Assembly: GCF_004358345.1 (NCBI RefSeq)
Contig: NZ_CP037952.1
Span: forward strand, 248,001 to 312,000
From: Parashewanella spongiae
GTDB taxonomy: Bacteria > Pseudomonadota > Gammaproteobacteria > Enterobacterales > Shewanellaceae
DNA length: 64,000 nucleotides
Direction of reading: 5' to 3'
The notes under the pieces were generated by a model. The model did not search any database. It was not told the DNA's origin and worked only from the letters and a program-made list of their open reading frames with translations. How positions within the stretch are numbered: position 1 is the stretch's first letter; each line of letters begins with the position of its first letter. Positions 9,831-19,284 of this stretch are shown here, one piece after another. Made by a program: the position numbers and the translations under genes.

Positions 9831-10217
9831 GTTTTCCTTTTTTTACTCAGTGAAATCTATTTGTTTTTTATCGATCAGTGATGAGAATTCACTGAGATTG
9901 TGAATACTTTTGAACTTTATCGTTAAATAACTGAGATTAAGTGCCGATATAAGGCTAGTAGTTGTATATGTTGTTTACATATTATTAATAGTGAATATTA
10001 TTTGTGAGCTAAGTTTGTGTTTTTGGCAGCAAGCTTACGGAATTAATTTAGCGATAATAGTTTTAAATTTATATTCAAAGGAAGATGGTGAGATATAAAG
10101 GCTGGAAGCCCATGAAACTCTATAACAATATTTATCATAATTATATAAAACATAACAAAGTGTTATGGAGTTTCTTCACATAGCTTAATTTTCGAAAATA
10201 ACAATAGCGGTGGTTTT
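9831..10217 (+). promoter_or_regulatory. AT-rich upstream region of the chemoreceptor gene with long inverted repeat
   Basis: No gene seen. An imperfect inverted repeat has arms AAACTCTATAAC (10115-10126) and GTTATGGAGTTT (10162-10173), an 11 of 12 match. Inside it is a perfect 6-bp hairpin, CATAAC-AAAGT-GTTATG (10151-10167). It ends about 45 bases before the GTG start at 10218, where an operator or leader hairpin would lie. It has no T-run, so a terminator is unlikely. The function is inference only. Confidence 0.35.
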
Positions 10218-12128
10218 GTGATTAAATTTTTGGGGTTTAAACGAGCGTTAATCGCTTCGATGATAGCATTAATAATGGGGTCGTTATTAATTGCCAACTG
10301 GATGTCTTATATACAAATTCGAGATGCAACTATCTCGGAAGTTAACCAAACATCACAGCGTATTTTAGATACAGAAGCAACAAAAATTGAGCGATGGTTT
10401 CAATCGAAAGCCGACGTGGTTAACGGCCTAGCTTCTGCCTACCAAAATAGCGTGTACCAAAGTGATTTTGCCTCGGTTGCAAGAACGGCTAAAGCAACCA
10501 GTAATGTCACCGACATTTTTATTGGTTTTGACGATGGAAACGCCTACTCCACAACAGTAGGTGAGGCGTGGAATGATGGTGTCGCCATTCGTGGCAAATA
10601 TGAAGTTTTGCAACGGCCATGGTATCGCCAAGCAAAGTCTTCGCAAGTAACCGATATAACAGATGTTTATCCAGATGCAACTACGGGAAATGACGTCGTT
10701 TCTATCATGAAATCGATGGGCGATGGTGTCGCTCTCGTTGATATTGAATTAACTATCTTAGAGCAAACCGTAGCGAGTATTAATTATCCTGGCGCTGTAA
10801 CAGTAATTACAGACGGCAGTGGTAAAGTGATGGCCTCAAACTCCCAAGTTGTCGTGAAAGGCATTCATTTTAGAGATGCAGGTATGAGGGATGTTGAGAA
10901 TAAAATGCTCTCTCAACCTAAGACAATGCAAGAATACACGCTCAAAGGCATTGATAAGTTGGCGTTTACTCAGGCTATTCCGCTAGTGAACGGTAAAAAA
11001 TGGCATTTGTTCATTGGAGTAAATAAGTCAGTGGCGTATGCCTCATTGGATGATGTGCTGACACAATCAGTTATTTCGTCTGTTATTATGATTATTGTCA
11101 GTATTGTACTGATGTATATGGTACTGCAAATGATCTACCGCCCAATCAATCACTTAAAAGAAATGGCGCTGGATTTATCCAAAGGCAATGGTGATTTAAC
11201 CAGCCGCTTGTCAATTGATACACAAGACGACTTAGGTGAAATTGCAACAGGCATCAACCAATTTATTGGGCAACTGCAAGCACTCATGCTAGAAGTGAAA
11301 AACTCATCAGATTCAATTGATGGCAGTATCGAGCGATTAAAAGCAGAAGCGGATGCCAATAAGCAAATTCTTAATGCACACACTCAAGAAACTGAACAAA
11401 TTGTTGCCGCCATTGAAGAAATGAGCGCTACTGCCAATGATGTGGCGAGAAATGGCTCGGAAACCGCGGCATTTACTCAAACAACCAATGAACAAGCATT
11501 AACGTCTAAGCAAGTGGTCGCACGGGCGACTTCAACCGTGGCGCAGTTGGTACAAGAAGTCGAAGCGACATCAGAGAATATTGCTGAAATTGACCGCGAT
11601 ACCATTGATATTACTAATGTGTTGAAAGTCATTGGTGAAATTGCCGAACAAACTAATTTATTGGCACTTAATGCGGCTATTGAAGCGGCACGAGCCGGAG
11701 AGCAAGGGCGAGGTTTTGCCGTCGTCGCCGATGAAGTTAGAGCGCTGGCTGCGCGTACTCAAACCAGCACTGCGGAAATCGAACAGACACTCACTAAGTT
11801 ACGTAATGGCTCGACATCCGCTATTTCGGCAATGCAGGCAACGAAATCAACTTGTGAGCAGACGGCCGATGCCACAGATAATGTGGCGGAAGATTTGGAC
11901 GGTATTGTAGAGTCGGTCAACCAGATTAATGATTTAAACACACAAATTGCTACTGCGGCGGAAGAGCAAAGCTCAGTGTCAGACGAAATCACTCGAAACA
12001 TGGCGGCGATCAGTGAAATGGCGAATGAGCTGTCAATGAACGGTGAGTCGAGTGTTAAGCAAACTTCAAATCTTGCGAATGCCAATTGCGAGTTGAAATC
12101 TGTAGTGGGTAAATTTAAGTTGGTGTGA
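10218..12128 (+). CDS. Methyl-accepting chemotaxis protein with dCache sensor (predicted amino-acid type)
   Basis: Inner-membrane chemoreceptor, 636 aa: TM1 about 10-32, periplasmic double-Cache sensor about 33-276, TM2 about 283-306, HAMP about 307-360, then the coiled-coil signalling domain. The conserved tip [20 protein letters not shown] starts near residue 474. The sensor contains Y128-x4-R133-x-W135-Y136 (YEVLQRPWY), matching the Tyr/Arg/Trp/Tyr part of the known dCache_1AA amino-acid pocket. The pocket aspartate was not located with certainty, so an amino-acid ligand is a prediction. The GTG start is chosen because it gives a normal short cytoplasmic lead before TM1; the ribosome site (AGCGGTGG) is weak. 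No che genes are adjacent, as is usual for orphan receptors. Confidence 0.93.
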   Translation: MIKFLGFKRALIASMIALIMGSLLIANWMSYIQIRDATISEVNQTSQRILDTEATKIERWFQSKADVVNGLASAYQNSVYQSDFASVARTAKATSNVTDIFIGFDDGNAYSTTVGEAWNDGVAIRGKYEVLQRPWYRQAKSSQVTDITDVYPDATTGNDVVSIMKSMGDGVALVDIELTILEQTVASINYPGAVTVITDGSGKVMASNSQVVVKGIHFRDAGMRDVENKMLSQPKTMQEYTLKGIDKLAFTQAIPLVNGKKWHLFIGVNKSVAYASLDDVLTQSVISSVIMIIVSIVLMYMVLQMIYRPINHLKEMALDLSKGNGDLTSRLSIDTQDDLGEIATGINQFIGQLQALMLEVKNSSDSIDGSIERLKAEADANKQILNAHTQETEQIVAAIEEMSATANDVARNGSETAAFTQTTNEQALTSKQVVARATSTVAQLVQEVEATSENIAEIDRDTIDITNVLKVIGEIAEQTNLLALNAAIEAARAGEQGRGFAVVADEVRALAARTQTSTAEIEQTLTKLRNGSTSAISAMQATKSTCEQTADATDNVAEDLDGIVESVNQINDLNTQIATAAEEQSSVSDEITRNMAAISEMANELSMNGESSVKQTSNLANANCELKSVVGKFKLV

Positions 12129-12156
12129 CACAGCCGAAATTAGTATAAGCCTGAGT

Positions 12157-12210
12157 GGCTGGTTGCGTTCATACAGTAGGCCTATTTCTTACTGAATGTT
12201 ACAACCAGCC
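12157..12210. terminator. Nested inverted repeat between convergent genes
   Basis: GGCTGGTTG (12157-12165) pairs with CAACCAGCC (12202-12210), and CAGTA/TACTG pair inside the loop. It covers the gap between the convergent chemoreceptor and the 684-aa orphan and includes the last codons of the latter. There is no T-run on either side, so a bidirectional terminator is only one reading. Confidence 0.4.
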
Positions 12211-14243
12211 ATCCATTTACGGCATTGGGATTTAGGTTTTAATCGAGCGGCTAAATTAGGCTTATTGAGCAATAATGCCATTTGGTAAGCCGTCGTGCCC
12301 TCACGCATAACTTTTGCAGAAATTATTTTGTTAAATCTTGCTCCATTTGGTTCTGTTAACGCTAAATGGCTTTGTTGAATATGATCAGCAAACTTTGTTA
12401 TGTCGGCAGCTGTATCAAACATTAGAGAGATGATTGCGGCTTGAACACCTCCTGTATTTTCATGCCAATCAAACTGTTGCAAAGTTTTTTGTAAATGCTT
12501 CCCTAATGCGGTAAATGCTCCCCTTTGGTTGGAGCTTAATGAAAGAGTAAGAACATCCTTTTGGCATTGCTTAATTTCATCTTCGAGTGACTCTTTTGAA
12601 AATACACACAGGCTAAATTCTTTCACTGTCATAAAAATTTGTTTGTATTGCTTAGAAAGCGTCACTGAAGGTGGCATTGGGCGTTGATGAACAATCGAGT
12701 TATGAGAAGCGCCTTTGTCTGCAGCTAATCGATGAACGGAGGGAGATGAGGGCTTTTTATGGAGCTTCCTCTCTATTTGACTTCGGTAGTCTGCCGCAAA
12801 CTGATCTGCATTTATGGCATGCTGGACTCGTTTTGTTCGGCTTTGTTGATACTCCAATACAACAAGGGAATCTCCAAGTTTCTCTTTACCGATAATTCGT
12901 GCCATGTCAATGGCGTCAAGATCAAATAATTGGCTAAGTTTGCTAACTTTACGGTTGATTTTTTCGGCATGATTTTGTTTTATAAAATGAGAAGTTATCC
13001 ACAATGATTTTTGGATTTTATCGCTTTTCAAAAGCGTATCGGGAAGCATTAAAACCAGAATAAGTCGCCACGACTCATTTGACAATTTACACTCTATCAA
13101 TTGTAAGCGTTGTAAAATGTCAGCAAAAGAGGCTACGACAGCTTTATCAGCGGTTTTATTGTTAGTGTTTGATTGATTTATCGTTACTACTTTTTCTTTA
13201 AGTGTATGTAAAGGTTGTTGTAATAATGGACAAACACCGCTAGCAATAAGACTTATTTTCCCGAAAAACTCTAATTCTTCTTTTAAATCGATTGGATCGA
13301 GAGCGATAGAGTGAAGGTGCTGATGAGAGCTGGCTTGAAGTGACGCGTTTTTTGCATACAGTTCTTCAAAGTCTAACAGCTCAACGATTAGCTTGCTTTC
13401 ATCATGGTGTAAATCTGGCCATTCGGTGCACATTTCAGTTGAACTGCTCACGGTTGGTGAACTCTCTGGTTGAGGAAATTCAGTGATTCTACTTGTTGGT
13501 GTGTGGTTGACTCTTGTCGGCGTTGAAGCAGCAAGATGATCAGTCTGTGGGTTCGACATCATTTTACGGTGTGAATAAGGAGATACTCTCAGACTAGGCT
13601 TAGTGGCCAGAACTTGCTTGTAGGTTGCAGGTTGTGTGTTTGTAGCCGAACAGACTGAAAAGTTAGGTAAAGATGGCGCTCTGGTTGGCAATGGTGCTTG
13701 ATAGGCAGGTCTAGCTGGATTGGCCTGATGATGAAAAGGTGCAACCATTACAATCGGTTTTTTAGGTTGTGTTTTAACTGGTTTTTTATCCAAATAGTTT
13801 CTAGCATTTTTGAGCATGGTTAAGCACTGGCTGAATAATCCAACCCGAAGAAAAATATTGGATGAAGTGATGCTTGAGGTCACAGCGGCCGAAATTTGAA
13901 ATAAAGCGATTAGGACTATATTTGGTCTTTTGTGCTCGAGAAATTGCAGTAACTCATTAATTTGTGGAATTAAACTCGCAAAAGGCTCATTTCTTAAAGT
14001 GATATCAGGTATCGATGGATTAGAAAGGCAGGCATAAATATAATCGATATTTACTAGCTCTGGACTACTCGGGGGCAGTTTTCGATGTGCTATTTCTTTC
14101 AATTCATGGGCATCATGGCGACATTTATTTTTAATTTGTTCATTTGCTGATGGATCCTCAGCCACAGGCATAGAGGCCGTATCAATAGAATCAGCCAAAA
14201 AGCTGTTATCAATAATGCTAATTTTTGGAAAAGATATGCTCAA
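12189..14243 (-). CDS. Hypothetical protein, 684 aa, proline-rich middle
   Basis: Not recognised. TTG start with AGGTAG 6 bases upstream; no signal peptide and no membrane helix. The N-terminal ~170 residues look helical. Residues about 170-290 are low-complexity and rich in Pro, Thr, Ser and Gln (a linker). The C-terminal ~390 residues look helical again. Near the C-terminus EGTTAYQMALLLNKPNLAARL-like sequence resembles a single ankyrin-type helix pair, which is weak evidence. It is convergent with the chemoreceptor and divergent from the ankyrin protein. A soluble multi-domain orphan of this make-up could be a secreted effector, but nothing in the sequence proves export. Confidence 0.75.
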   Translation of the reverse strand: MSISFPKISIIDNSFLADSIDTASMPVAEDPSANEQIKNKCRHDAHELKEIAHRKLPPSSPELVNIDYIYACLSNPSIPDITLRNEPFASLIPQINELLQFLEHKRPNIVLIALFQISAAVTSSITSSNIFLRVGLFSQCLTMLKNARNYLDKKPVKTQPKKPIVMVAPFHHQANPARPAYQAPLPTRAPSLPNFSVCSATNTQPATYKQVLATKPSLRVSPYSHRKMMSNPQTDHLAASTPTRVNHTPTSRITEFPQPESSPTVSSSTEMCTEWPDLHHDESKLIVELLDFEELYAKNASLQASSHQHLHSIALDPIDLKEELEFFGKISLIASGVCPLLQQPLHTLKEKVVTINQSNTNNKTADKAVVASFADILQRLQLIECKLSNESWRLILVLMLPDTLLKSDKIQKSLWITSHFIKQNHAEKINRKVSKLSQLFDLDAIDMARIIGKEKLGDSLVVLEYQQSRTKRVQHAINADQFAADYRSQIERKLHKKPSSPSVHRLAADKGASHNSIVHQRPMPPSVTLSKQYKQIFMTVKEFSLCVFSKESLEDEIKQCQKDVLTLSLSSNQRGAFTALGKHLQKTLQQFDWHENTGGVQAAIISLMFDTAADITKFADHIQQSHLALTEPNGARFNKIISAKVMREGTTAYQMALLLNKPNLAARLKPKSQCRKWMAGCNIQ

Positions 14244-14757
14244 TTAACTACCTAATAAAAAGAAGACAGTAATAATTTTGGCATCAATATAAAAAATAGA
14301 TCAACAATTACAATAGTAGTGAAACAATAATAACAAGGTGTAAATTTAATTACATTAGGAATTTACAATTAAATTCAGTTGGTTACCGTTGCTTCGTGAT
14401 GCGTTAATTTTAAATTAATATGAGTTTACGAACAGTAAATATGGTGATTTTCTCATCTCAATATTTGAAAAAAGGAGGGAGTAAGAAATCAATAGAATTA
14501 AATAAAGCCTAGTGTTTTTGCTTTTTTCTATAAAAGTCACTGGATACCAGCTTTCGCTGGTATGACAAAGATTGGCACTTTCTAAATCGCTAGATCCCTA
14601 AAGCATAAAGCAAGTCAGTTTTTCAATATATCTCTGTTTATTCAGCCATTTCTTAACTGTAGCTTGATGAACTACAACATTTATTTGATGTATGGCGTGC
14701 ATTACCTTTATAAAGATTTTATTCAGAACACAAGTTGGTTATTTCGGAGTTAAATCT
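14244..14757. other. Divergent intergenic region with repeat D
   Basis: Very AT-rich spacer between the divergent 684-aa orphan and the ankyrin protein, with room for both promoters. It contains one copy of hairpin repeat D (14509-14600). Nothing else could be supported. Confidence 0.5.
14509..14600 (+). repeat. Repeat D (TGGATACCAGC hairpin repeat), copy 1
   Basis: Contains CACTGGATACCAGC-TTTC-GCTGGTATGACA, a strong stem, then AAAGATTGG-ACTTT and AAATCGCTAGA. Copies in the opposite direction lie at 17107-17159 (partial) and 24342-24421. This hairpin class, a GGTATCCAG-type short dispersed repeat, is common in bacterial intergenic DNA. Confidence 0.7.
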
Positions 14758-16974
14758 ATGGCTGGGGTCAAGATAGGTGCAAAAATACACATGATGAGGG
14801 AATACGCTCAAAGTCACCTGCCGACAAAATCAGTACAGGGGATGGACGGGAAAAAGAGTACGGAAGAGGCACATAATGTTAATTTTGTTACCGTGAAAGA
14901 AGGTAATGAAGAGTATGAAGTATTTTACCAAGAAGACAAAGATCCCATACACCTTGTCATCGAAGAAATAAGAGCTATTGTTGTTGAGCAAAAACTGTTT
15001 AGCCTCAAAAAAGAACCAACACAAGAGCAGGTTCTAAATAATTTATATGCTGTTAAAGTAAACATTTTGGGTTTTGGCATTGAACCGGATTGTGCAGTGG
15101 TAGCTCCAACTGCTGAGACATCATTAAAGTTCAAAAAAGAAGTGGTTGATCAACTTGAAGAAATTAAAAGTTTACTATCTTCTAAAGATATTAACCCGGA
15201 AATTAAAAAAGCCGCCTTAACGCAAATATTTACCGAAGTGACAAGCCAATCATTAAAACCAAGCCACCTTGCTAAAGCACTAACGAACCTTCGTTTGGCA
15301 AATACAAAATTAGGTCAAGCCGCACATGAAATCGCATATTGTCAATTAGAACATCAAGCTGATGAATTTTTGATCAGTCACCCATCGCATACAACGAATG
15401 CTAAATTTAACCGAAATTATTTGATTGATTCATGCGCTGAGAAATATGGATTTAAAATCAAATATAAACCTACTGAAAAAGCCTTAGCTTGGGCGCTTCA
15501 GTCTGAAGAGTGTCGTGCTGCGTTTGAATCACAAGTTGAGTCAGCATTAGCGCCAAGAATGCTGGTGCTAGAACTGGTGAAAATCAGTGTCGAAGAAGTA
15601 AAGTCTAAGTGTTCGATGAAAACTAAGGAAGATAAGGTTAGGTATCAGGTGGGCGCCTTCAAGTCACTGACCAAAACTGCGCTGTATACAGGGCTCAGCA
15701 CTAGAGAGTTAAAAACATTGCTTGGAGGCTACTCCGAAGCTGAAATTTTCGAAAGCTTACACCATAAAATTGCCGAACACATAGCAAAAATTATCAAGCA
15801 ACCTACAGAATTAGTCGATGTTGTAAAAACCGATAGTTGCACTCGCATTGTCAGTCTTTCGGACTTATTTTTTAGTCTAGAAGCCAATGACGACACTAAG
15901 CGATCTACACCAACAATTAGCTGCTTATCAAAAGTTGATTTAGCCTCGATACCAGCAAAACAAGCGATAGCCTTGATCCATCAGTTTATTAATCAAACAA
16001 CTGATTTCGATGAGCTCAAGAGTTTTTGTTGCGCCTGTTTGTGGGATAAAAGTGGTAAATTTGCTGCATTTCTTGGAGCCGATCCAACCAGTGCTTCACA
16101 TGAATTTTTAAAAGAAATCGTAAGACAAAGATTTAATGAAACAGTCATGCAAGCAGCAGTGATTGAATGGAGCAAACAGCAAACAGCGTTTTCTAAAGAA
16201 TATGATCGAGTCTCTATTATGTGTCGGCTGCCAGAAGTTACCGCCTCTTTGTTGAAAGTCCACCCCAAATTGGGGGGGCTAGATATGAAAGATCCAAGGT
16301 TGGTCGAGCCCAGACTGCCTAAGTTCATCGAAGAGTCGTTTTTGCAAGAACATGCAACTGAGGATCTTTTGCAAACTTGGTTATATAAAGCCTATGAAAG
16401 AAATGATAGCAAGAGTATTGCTAGATTGTGCCGTTTTGGTGCTGATCCTAACCGCGCCGAGCCAGTAACAGGGACTTTTCCAATACAAGCGGTTTGTATG
16501 GGCGGTCATGTAGAGTTATTAAAAGAACTTCTGAAGATGGAAACGTGTGAGCTTGGGGTAGTGTTAGGCTCACAAGAAAATATACTACACCTAGCCTGCT
16601 ACTGTGGGAATAGGGAAGTTGTGGGCATCTTGTTGAAAAATTTAGATCCAAGCATTATTAATGGGCAGGAACAGCACGGCAAGACAGCGTTGATGGTTAC
16701 AGCTGAAAAAGGAGACATCGAACTTGTAAAACAATTGTTAGAATCGAAAAAGGTAGCGCAAAATGTCTATGATCGCGAGGGACGCTCGGTACAACATATC
16801 GCCTATGATAATGGGCATATCGAAATACTTAAAGCTTTGATCAAAGTATCAGATCTTGAAACGCTTGAACATTTAGATAATGTTTATAGATGGAGTATAG
16901 GCATGTATGCGATAGCTGATAGGCAATTTAACTTGTTAGGCTTAATTACTTCAAAAATACCGAAAGCAGACTGA
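14758..16974 (+). CDS. Ankyrin-repeat protein with unknown helical N-terminus
   Basis: 738 aa from the preferred ATG at 14758, which has GGAG 8 bases upstream. The in-frame ATG at 14692 would add 22 residues but lacks a ribosome site. The first ~560 residues are helical and unrecognised. From about residue 600 there are at least four ankyrin units: 'FPIQAVCMGGHVELLKELL', 'NILHLACYCGNREVVGILL', 'KTALMVTAEKGDIELVKQLL' and 'RSVQHIAYDNGHIEILKALI', which sit at the 33-residue pitch. There is no signal peptide or membrane helix. Ankyrin repeats bind proteins; in bacteria of animal hosts such proteins are often secreted into host cells, but here that is inference. The neighbouring orphan diverges from it; repeats D, B and E lie downstream. 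Confidence 0.85.
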   Translation: MAGVKIGAKIHMMREYAQSHLPTKSVQGMDGKKSTEEAHNVNFVTVKEGNEEYEVFYQEDKDPIHLVIEEIRAIVVEQKLFSLKKEPTQEQVLNNLYAVKVNILGFGIEPDCAVVAPTAETSLKFKKEVVDQLEEIKSLLSSKDINPEIKKAALTQIFTEVTSQSLKPSHLAKALTNLRLANTKLGQAAHEIAYCQLEHQADEFLISHPSHTTNAKFNRNYLIDSCAEKYGFKIKYKPTEKALAWALQSEECRAAFESQVESALAPRMLVLELVKISVEEVKSKCSMKTKEDKVRYQVGAFKSLTKTALYTGLSTRELKTLLGGYSEAEIFESLHHKIAEHIAKIIKQPTELVDVVKTDSCTRIVSLSDLFFSLEANDDTKRSTPTISCLSKVDLASIPAKQAIALIHQFINQTTDFDELKSFCCACLWDKSGKFAAFLGADPTSASHEFLKEIVRQRFNETVMQAAVIEWSKQQTAFSKEYDRVSIMCRLPEVTASLLKVHPKLGGLDMKDPRLVEPRLPKFIEESFLQEHATEDLLQTWLYKAYERNDSKSIARLCRFGADPNRAEPVTGTFPIQAVCMGGHVELLKELLKMETCELGVVLGSQENILHLACYCGNREVVGILLKNLDPSIINGQEQHGKTALMVTAEKGDIELVKQLLESKKVAQNVYDREGRSVQHIAYDNGHIEILKALIKVSDLETLEHLDNVYRWSIGMYAIADRQFNLLGLITSKIPKAD

Positions 16975-17106
16975 ATCAATAAGCAGATGAAAGTTGGCTC
17001 CCAGCTGCTTGTAGTTTCATGTTTAAAATTATAGCTGATCACCCATTAAGCCAGCCAAAGTTACTGTAGGTTAAATAACTCATTGAACAATATAGTAACT
17101 ATATTG

Positions 17107-17159
17107 TCATACCAGCGTAGGCTGGTATCCAGTGGCTTTTCCAAAAAGAAAAACACTAG
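17107..17159 (-). repeat. Repeat D, partial copy 2
   Basis: TCATACCAGCGTAGGCTGGT-ATCCAGTGGCTTTT is the reverse of the 14509 copy. It is cut at its right end, where repeat B begins. Confidence 0.65.
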
Positions 17160-17472
17160 GGTCTGTTGATCTTTCGTGATTGTTTTGCAGCGATAAATTG
17201 GTTATTTTATGCAAGGCAGAGTTTGTGAGGTTTGGTTATTATCGACATACAAAACTGTCGTTACTTCGTTTCCAAATAAGAAAACGATAACGCAGCACCT
17301 TTTATTTAGAAAGAGCGACCAATTTACGCTCTCTCTTTTTTCGATGCTTTTGAGCATTCACTGTTCTGTGTTGTGACCAGCTCACTTAGATGGCTAAGCA
17401 TCACCGCTCACGCCTTGAACAGATTAATGCTCAAATAGCACAAAATTTAATCCTGAAAGATCAACAGACCTT
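17159..17472. repeat. Repeat B, complete ~314-bp element with inverted ends
   Basis: The left end, GGGTCTGTTGATCTTTC, matches the complement of the right end (AAGGTCTGTTGATCTTTC). The body is non-coding and shares about 165 bp with 7480-7644. Part of the body (17243-17280) also resembles the left half of repeat E. No transposase frame is present, so it looks like a non-autonomous element mobilised in trans. Confidence 0.75.
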
Positions 17473-17477
17473 AGATT

Positions 17478-17551
17478 ACCGATATACAAAATTGTCGTTA
17501 CTTCGTTTCCAGCTTACCATGGAGTGACGGTAAAGTTAGAGCTTTGTTGGT
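17478..17551. repeat. Repeat E (~75-bp element), copy 1
   Basis: Begins ACCGATATACAAAATTGTCG and ends GAGCTTTGTTGGT. The ends are inverted (ACCGA... / ...TTGGT), with flanking TA. Related copies are at 20372-20448 and 26155-26219. It lies 10 bases from the catalase stop. Confidence 0.7.
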
Positions 17552-17561
17552 ACTCACGGAG

Positions 17562-19028
17562 TTATATGGCTTTCTGCAATTTTTCGATAATTTTATTGTC
17601 TAAAGCTAGGGCTTTGGCTACACCCAAACCATATTCTTTATCGGCTTTCATGCAGTGAAGCACATGCTTAGATTGAATCTCAATCGGTACGCCACTCATT
17701 GCACTTGCGGTATTGCTAAATAAGCGTTGCTGTTCGTCTTTTGTCATAATGCGGAATAAATTGCCCGGTTGCGTGAAGTGATCATCATCAACATGTGTCC
17801 AGTGATCAGCCGTACCAGAAAGCGCTAGAGGCGGCTCCGAAAAGTCAGGCTGTTCAGCCCATTCATTTTCATTATTAGGCTCATAACCAAGTGTGCCACC
17901 ATGATTCCCATCAACACGCATTTGCCCATCCCGATGATAACTATGAACAGGACAACGAGGCGCGTTAACAGGAATAAGGTGATGATTAACCCCAAGACGG
18001 TATCGCTGGGCATCACCATAAGAAAATAACCGACCTTGCAACATTTTGTCAGGAGAAAAACTGATCCCGGGAACAATGCTGGCGGGATTAAATGCTGATT
18101 GTTCAACCTCGGCGAAGAAATTTTCAGGGTTCTTGTTGAGTTCCATTACCCCGACTTCTTGAAGAGGATAATCTTCATGAGGCCAAACTTTGGTGAGATC
18201 AAACGGATCATATTTTACTTTGTCGGCATCGGTTTCAGGCATAACTTGCACCAATAACGTCCAACGGGGAAAGTCCCCTTGTTCAATATGATCAAACAGA
18301 TCTCGTTGATGGCTTTCGCGATCTTGGCCAATTAAAAGAGTGGCTTCTTCGTCGGTAAGGTTTTTGATCCCTTGCTGGCACTTAAAATGAAATTTAACCC
18401 AAAAACGATCATTTTTAGCATTGATGAGACTAAAAGTATGACTACCATAACCGTTCATATGCCGATAACTGGCAGGAATACCACGATCGCTCATGGTGAT
18501 AGTGATCTGATGCAATGTTTCCGGTAATGATGTCCAAAAGTCCCAATTATTTTTAGCACTTCGAAGGTTGGTTTTTGGATCACGCTTAACAGCATGGTTG
18601 AGATCAGGAAACTTAATTGGATCCCGTAAAAAGAACACAGGCGTATTATTGCCTACCAAATCCCAATTACCTTGCTCGGTATAAAACTTTAAGGCAAATC
18701 CACGGATGTCTCGCTCGGCATCCGCGGCTCCCCGCTCACCCGCTACAGTAGTAAAACGTGCAAACATCTCGGTTTTTTTACCGACTTTGGAGAAAATCGC
18801 GGCTTTAGTGTATTGGCTAATGTCGTGGGTTACGGTGAAAGTACCATAAGCACCTGAGCCTTTAGCGTGCATTCGCCGCTCGGGGATCACCTCTCGATCA
18901 AAATGTGCCAGTTTTTCTAAAAACCATACATCTTGTAATAACTGTGGACCTTTTTGCCCTGCGGTTGCAACATGTTGATTATGAGCTACAGGGCAGCCCG
19001 AGGCTGTAGTCAGCTTTTTATCTGTCAT
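17562..19028 (-). CDS. katA: Monofunctional haem catalase
   Basis: 488-aa small-subunit (clade 3 type) catalase that breaks down hydrogen peroxide. Distal-side catalytic His54 lies in [14 protein letters not shown], Asn127 in VGNNTPVFF, and the haem-ligand Tyr337 in [14 protein letters not shown]. The length fits the small-subunit class without the C-terminal flavodoxin-like domain. No signal peptide, so cytoplasmic (some relatives are periplasmic). ATG start with GGAG about 9 bases upstream. It stands alone, with its own 256-base upstream region shared with the divergent 19285 gene; I could not identify an OxyR site by eye. Its 3' end abuts repeat E. Confidence 0.95.
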   Translation of the reverse strand: MTDKKLTTASGCPVAHNQHVATAGQKGPQLLQDVWFLEKLAHFDREVIPERRMHAKGSGAYGTFTVTHDISQYTKAAIFSKVGKKTEMFARFTTVAGERGAADAERDIRGFALKFYTEQGNWDLVGNNTPVFFLRDPIKFPDLNHAVKRDPKTNLRSAKNNWDFWTSLPETLHQITITMSDRGIPASYRHMNGYGSHTFSLINAKNDRFWVKFHFKCQQGIKNLTDEEATLLIGQDRESHQRDLFDHIEQGDFPRWTLLVQVMPETDADKVKYDPFDLTKVWPHEDYPLQEVGVMELNKNPENFFAEVEQSAFNPASIVPGISFSPDKMLQGRLFSYGDAQRYRLGVNHHLIPVNAPRCPVHSYHRDGQMRVDGNHGGTLGYEPNNENEWAEQPDFSEPPLALSGTADHWTHVDDDHFTQPGNLFRIMTKDEQQRLFSNTASAMSGVPIEIQSKHVLHCMKADKEYGLGVAKALALDNKIIEKLQKAI

Positions 19029-19284
19029 AAGAGGATCTCCAATTAATACCTAAAGCGTGACGAGCGACGATTAAAAACGGATTGAGGGAACACGGATATA
19101 GGTAAGCAAAACTTAAAATACAAGTTAAGTATGGATGAAAAGAGTTCTAAGCCTAATATCTATTAGCAATAAACTAGATGAGTTTGATTAACTGTCCGCC
19201 GAGCGGATATAAGATTTCAATAACATAAAGAATGGAACTTAATGTTATTATCACTCTCTTATAATTAACAAAATGATAACTTAG

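Larger units (their letters stand above)
16975..17561. other. Intergenic repeat stack (D, B, E) between ankyrin gene and catalase
   Basis: No gene seen. After about 130 bases of plain AT-rich sequence come, in order, a partial repeat D (17107-17159), a complete repeat B (17159-17472) and repeat E (17478-17551), almost touching. The stack ends 10 bases from the catalase stop codon. Confidence 0.7.

Noticed and set aside
10085-10140. GGCTGGAAGCCCATGAAAC resembling a cyclic-di-GMP riboswitch piece before the chemoreceptor
   Set aside because: Only a short hairpin; the conserved GEMM core and tetraloop receptor are missing.
17825-18106. 93-codon frame within katA and similar long frames inside gcvT, gcvP and alsT
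   Set aside because: Shadows of strongly conserved genes in another frame.
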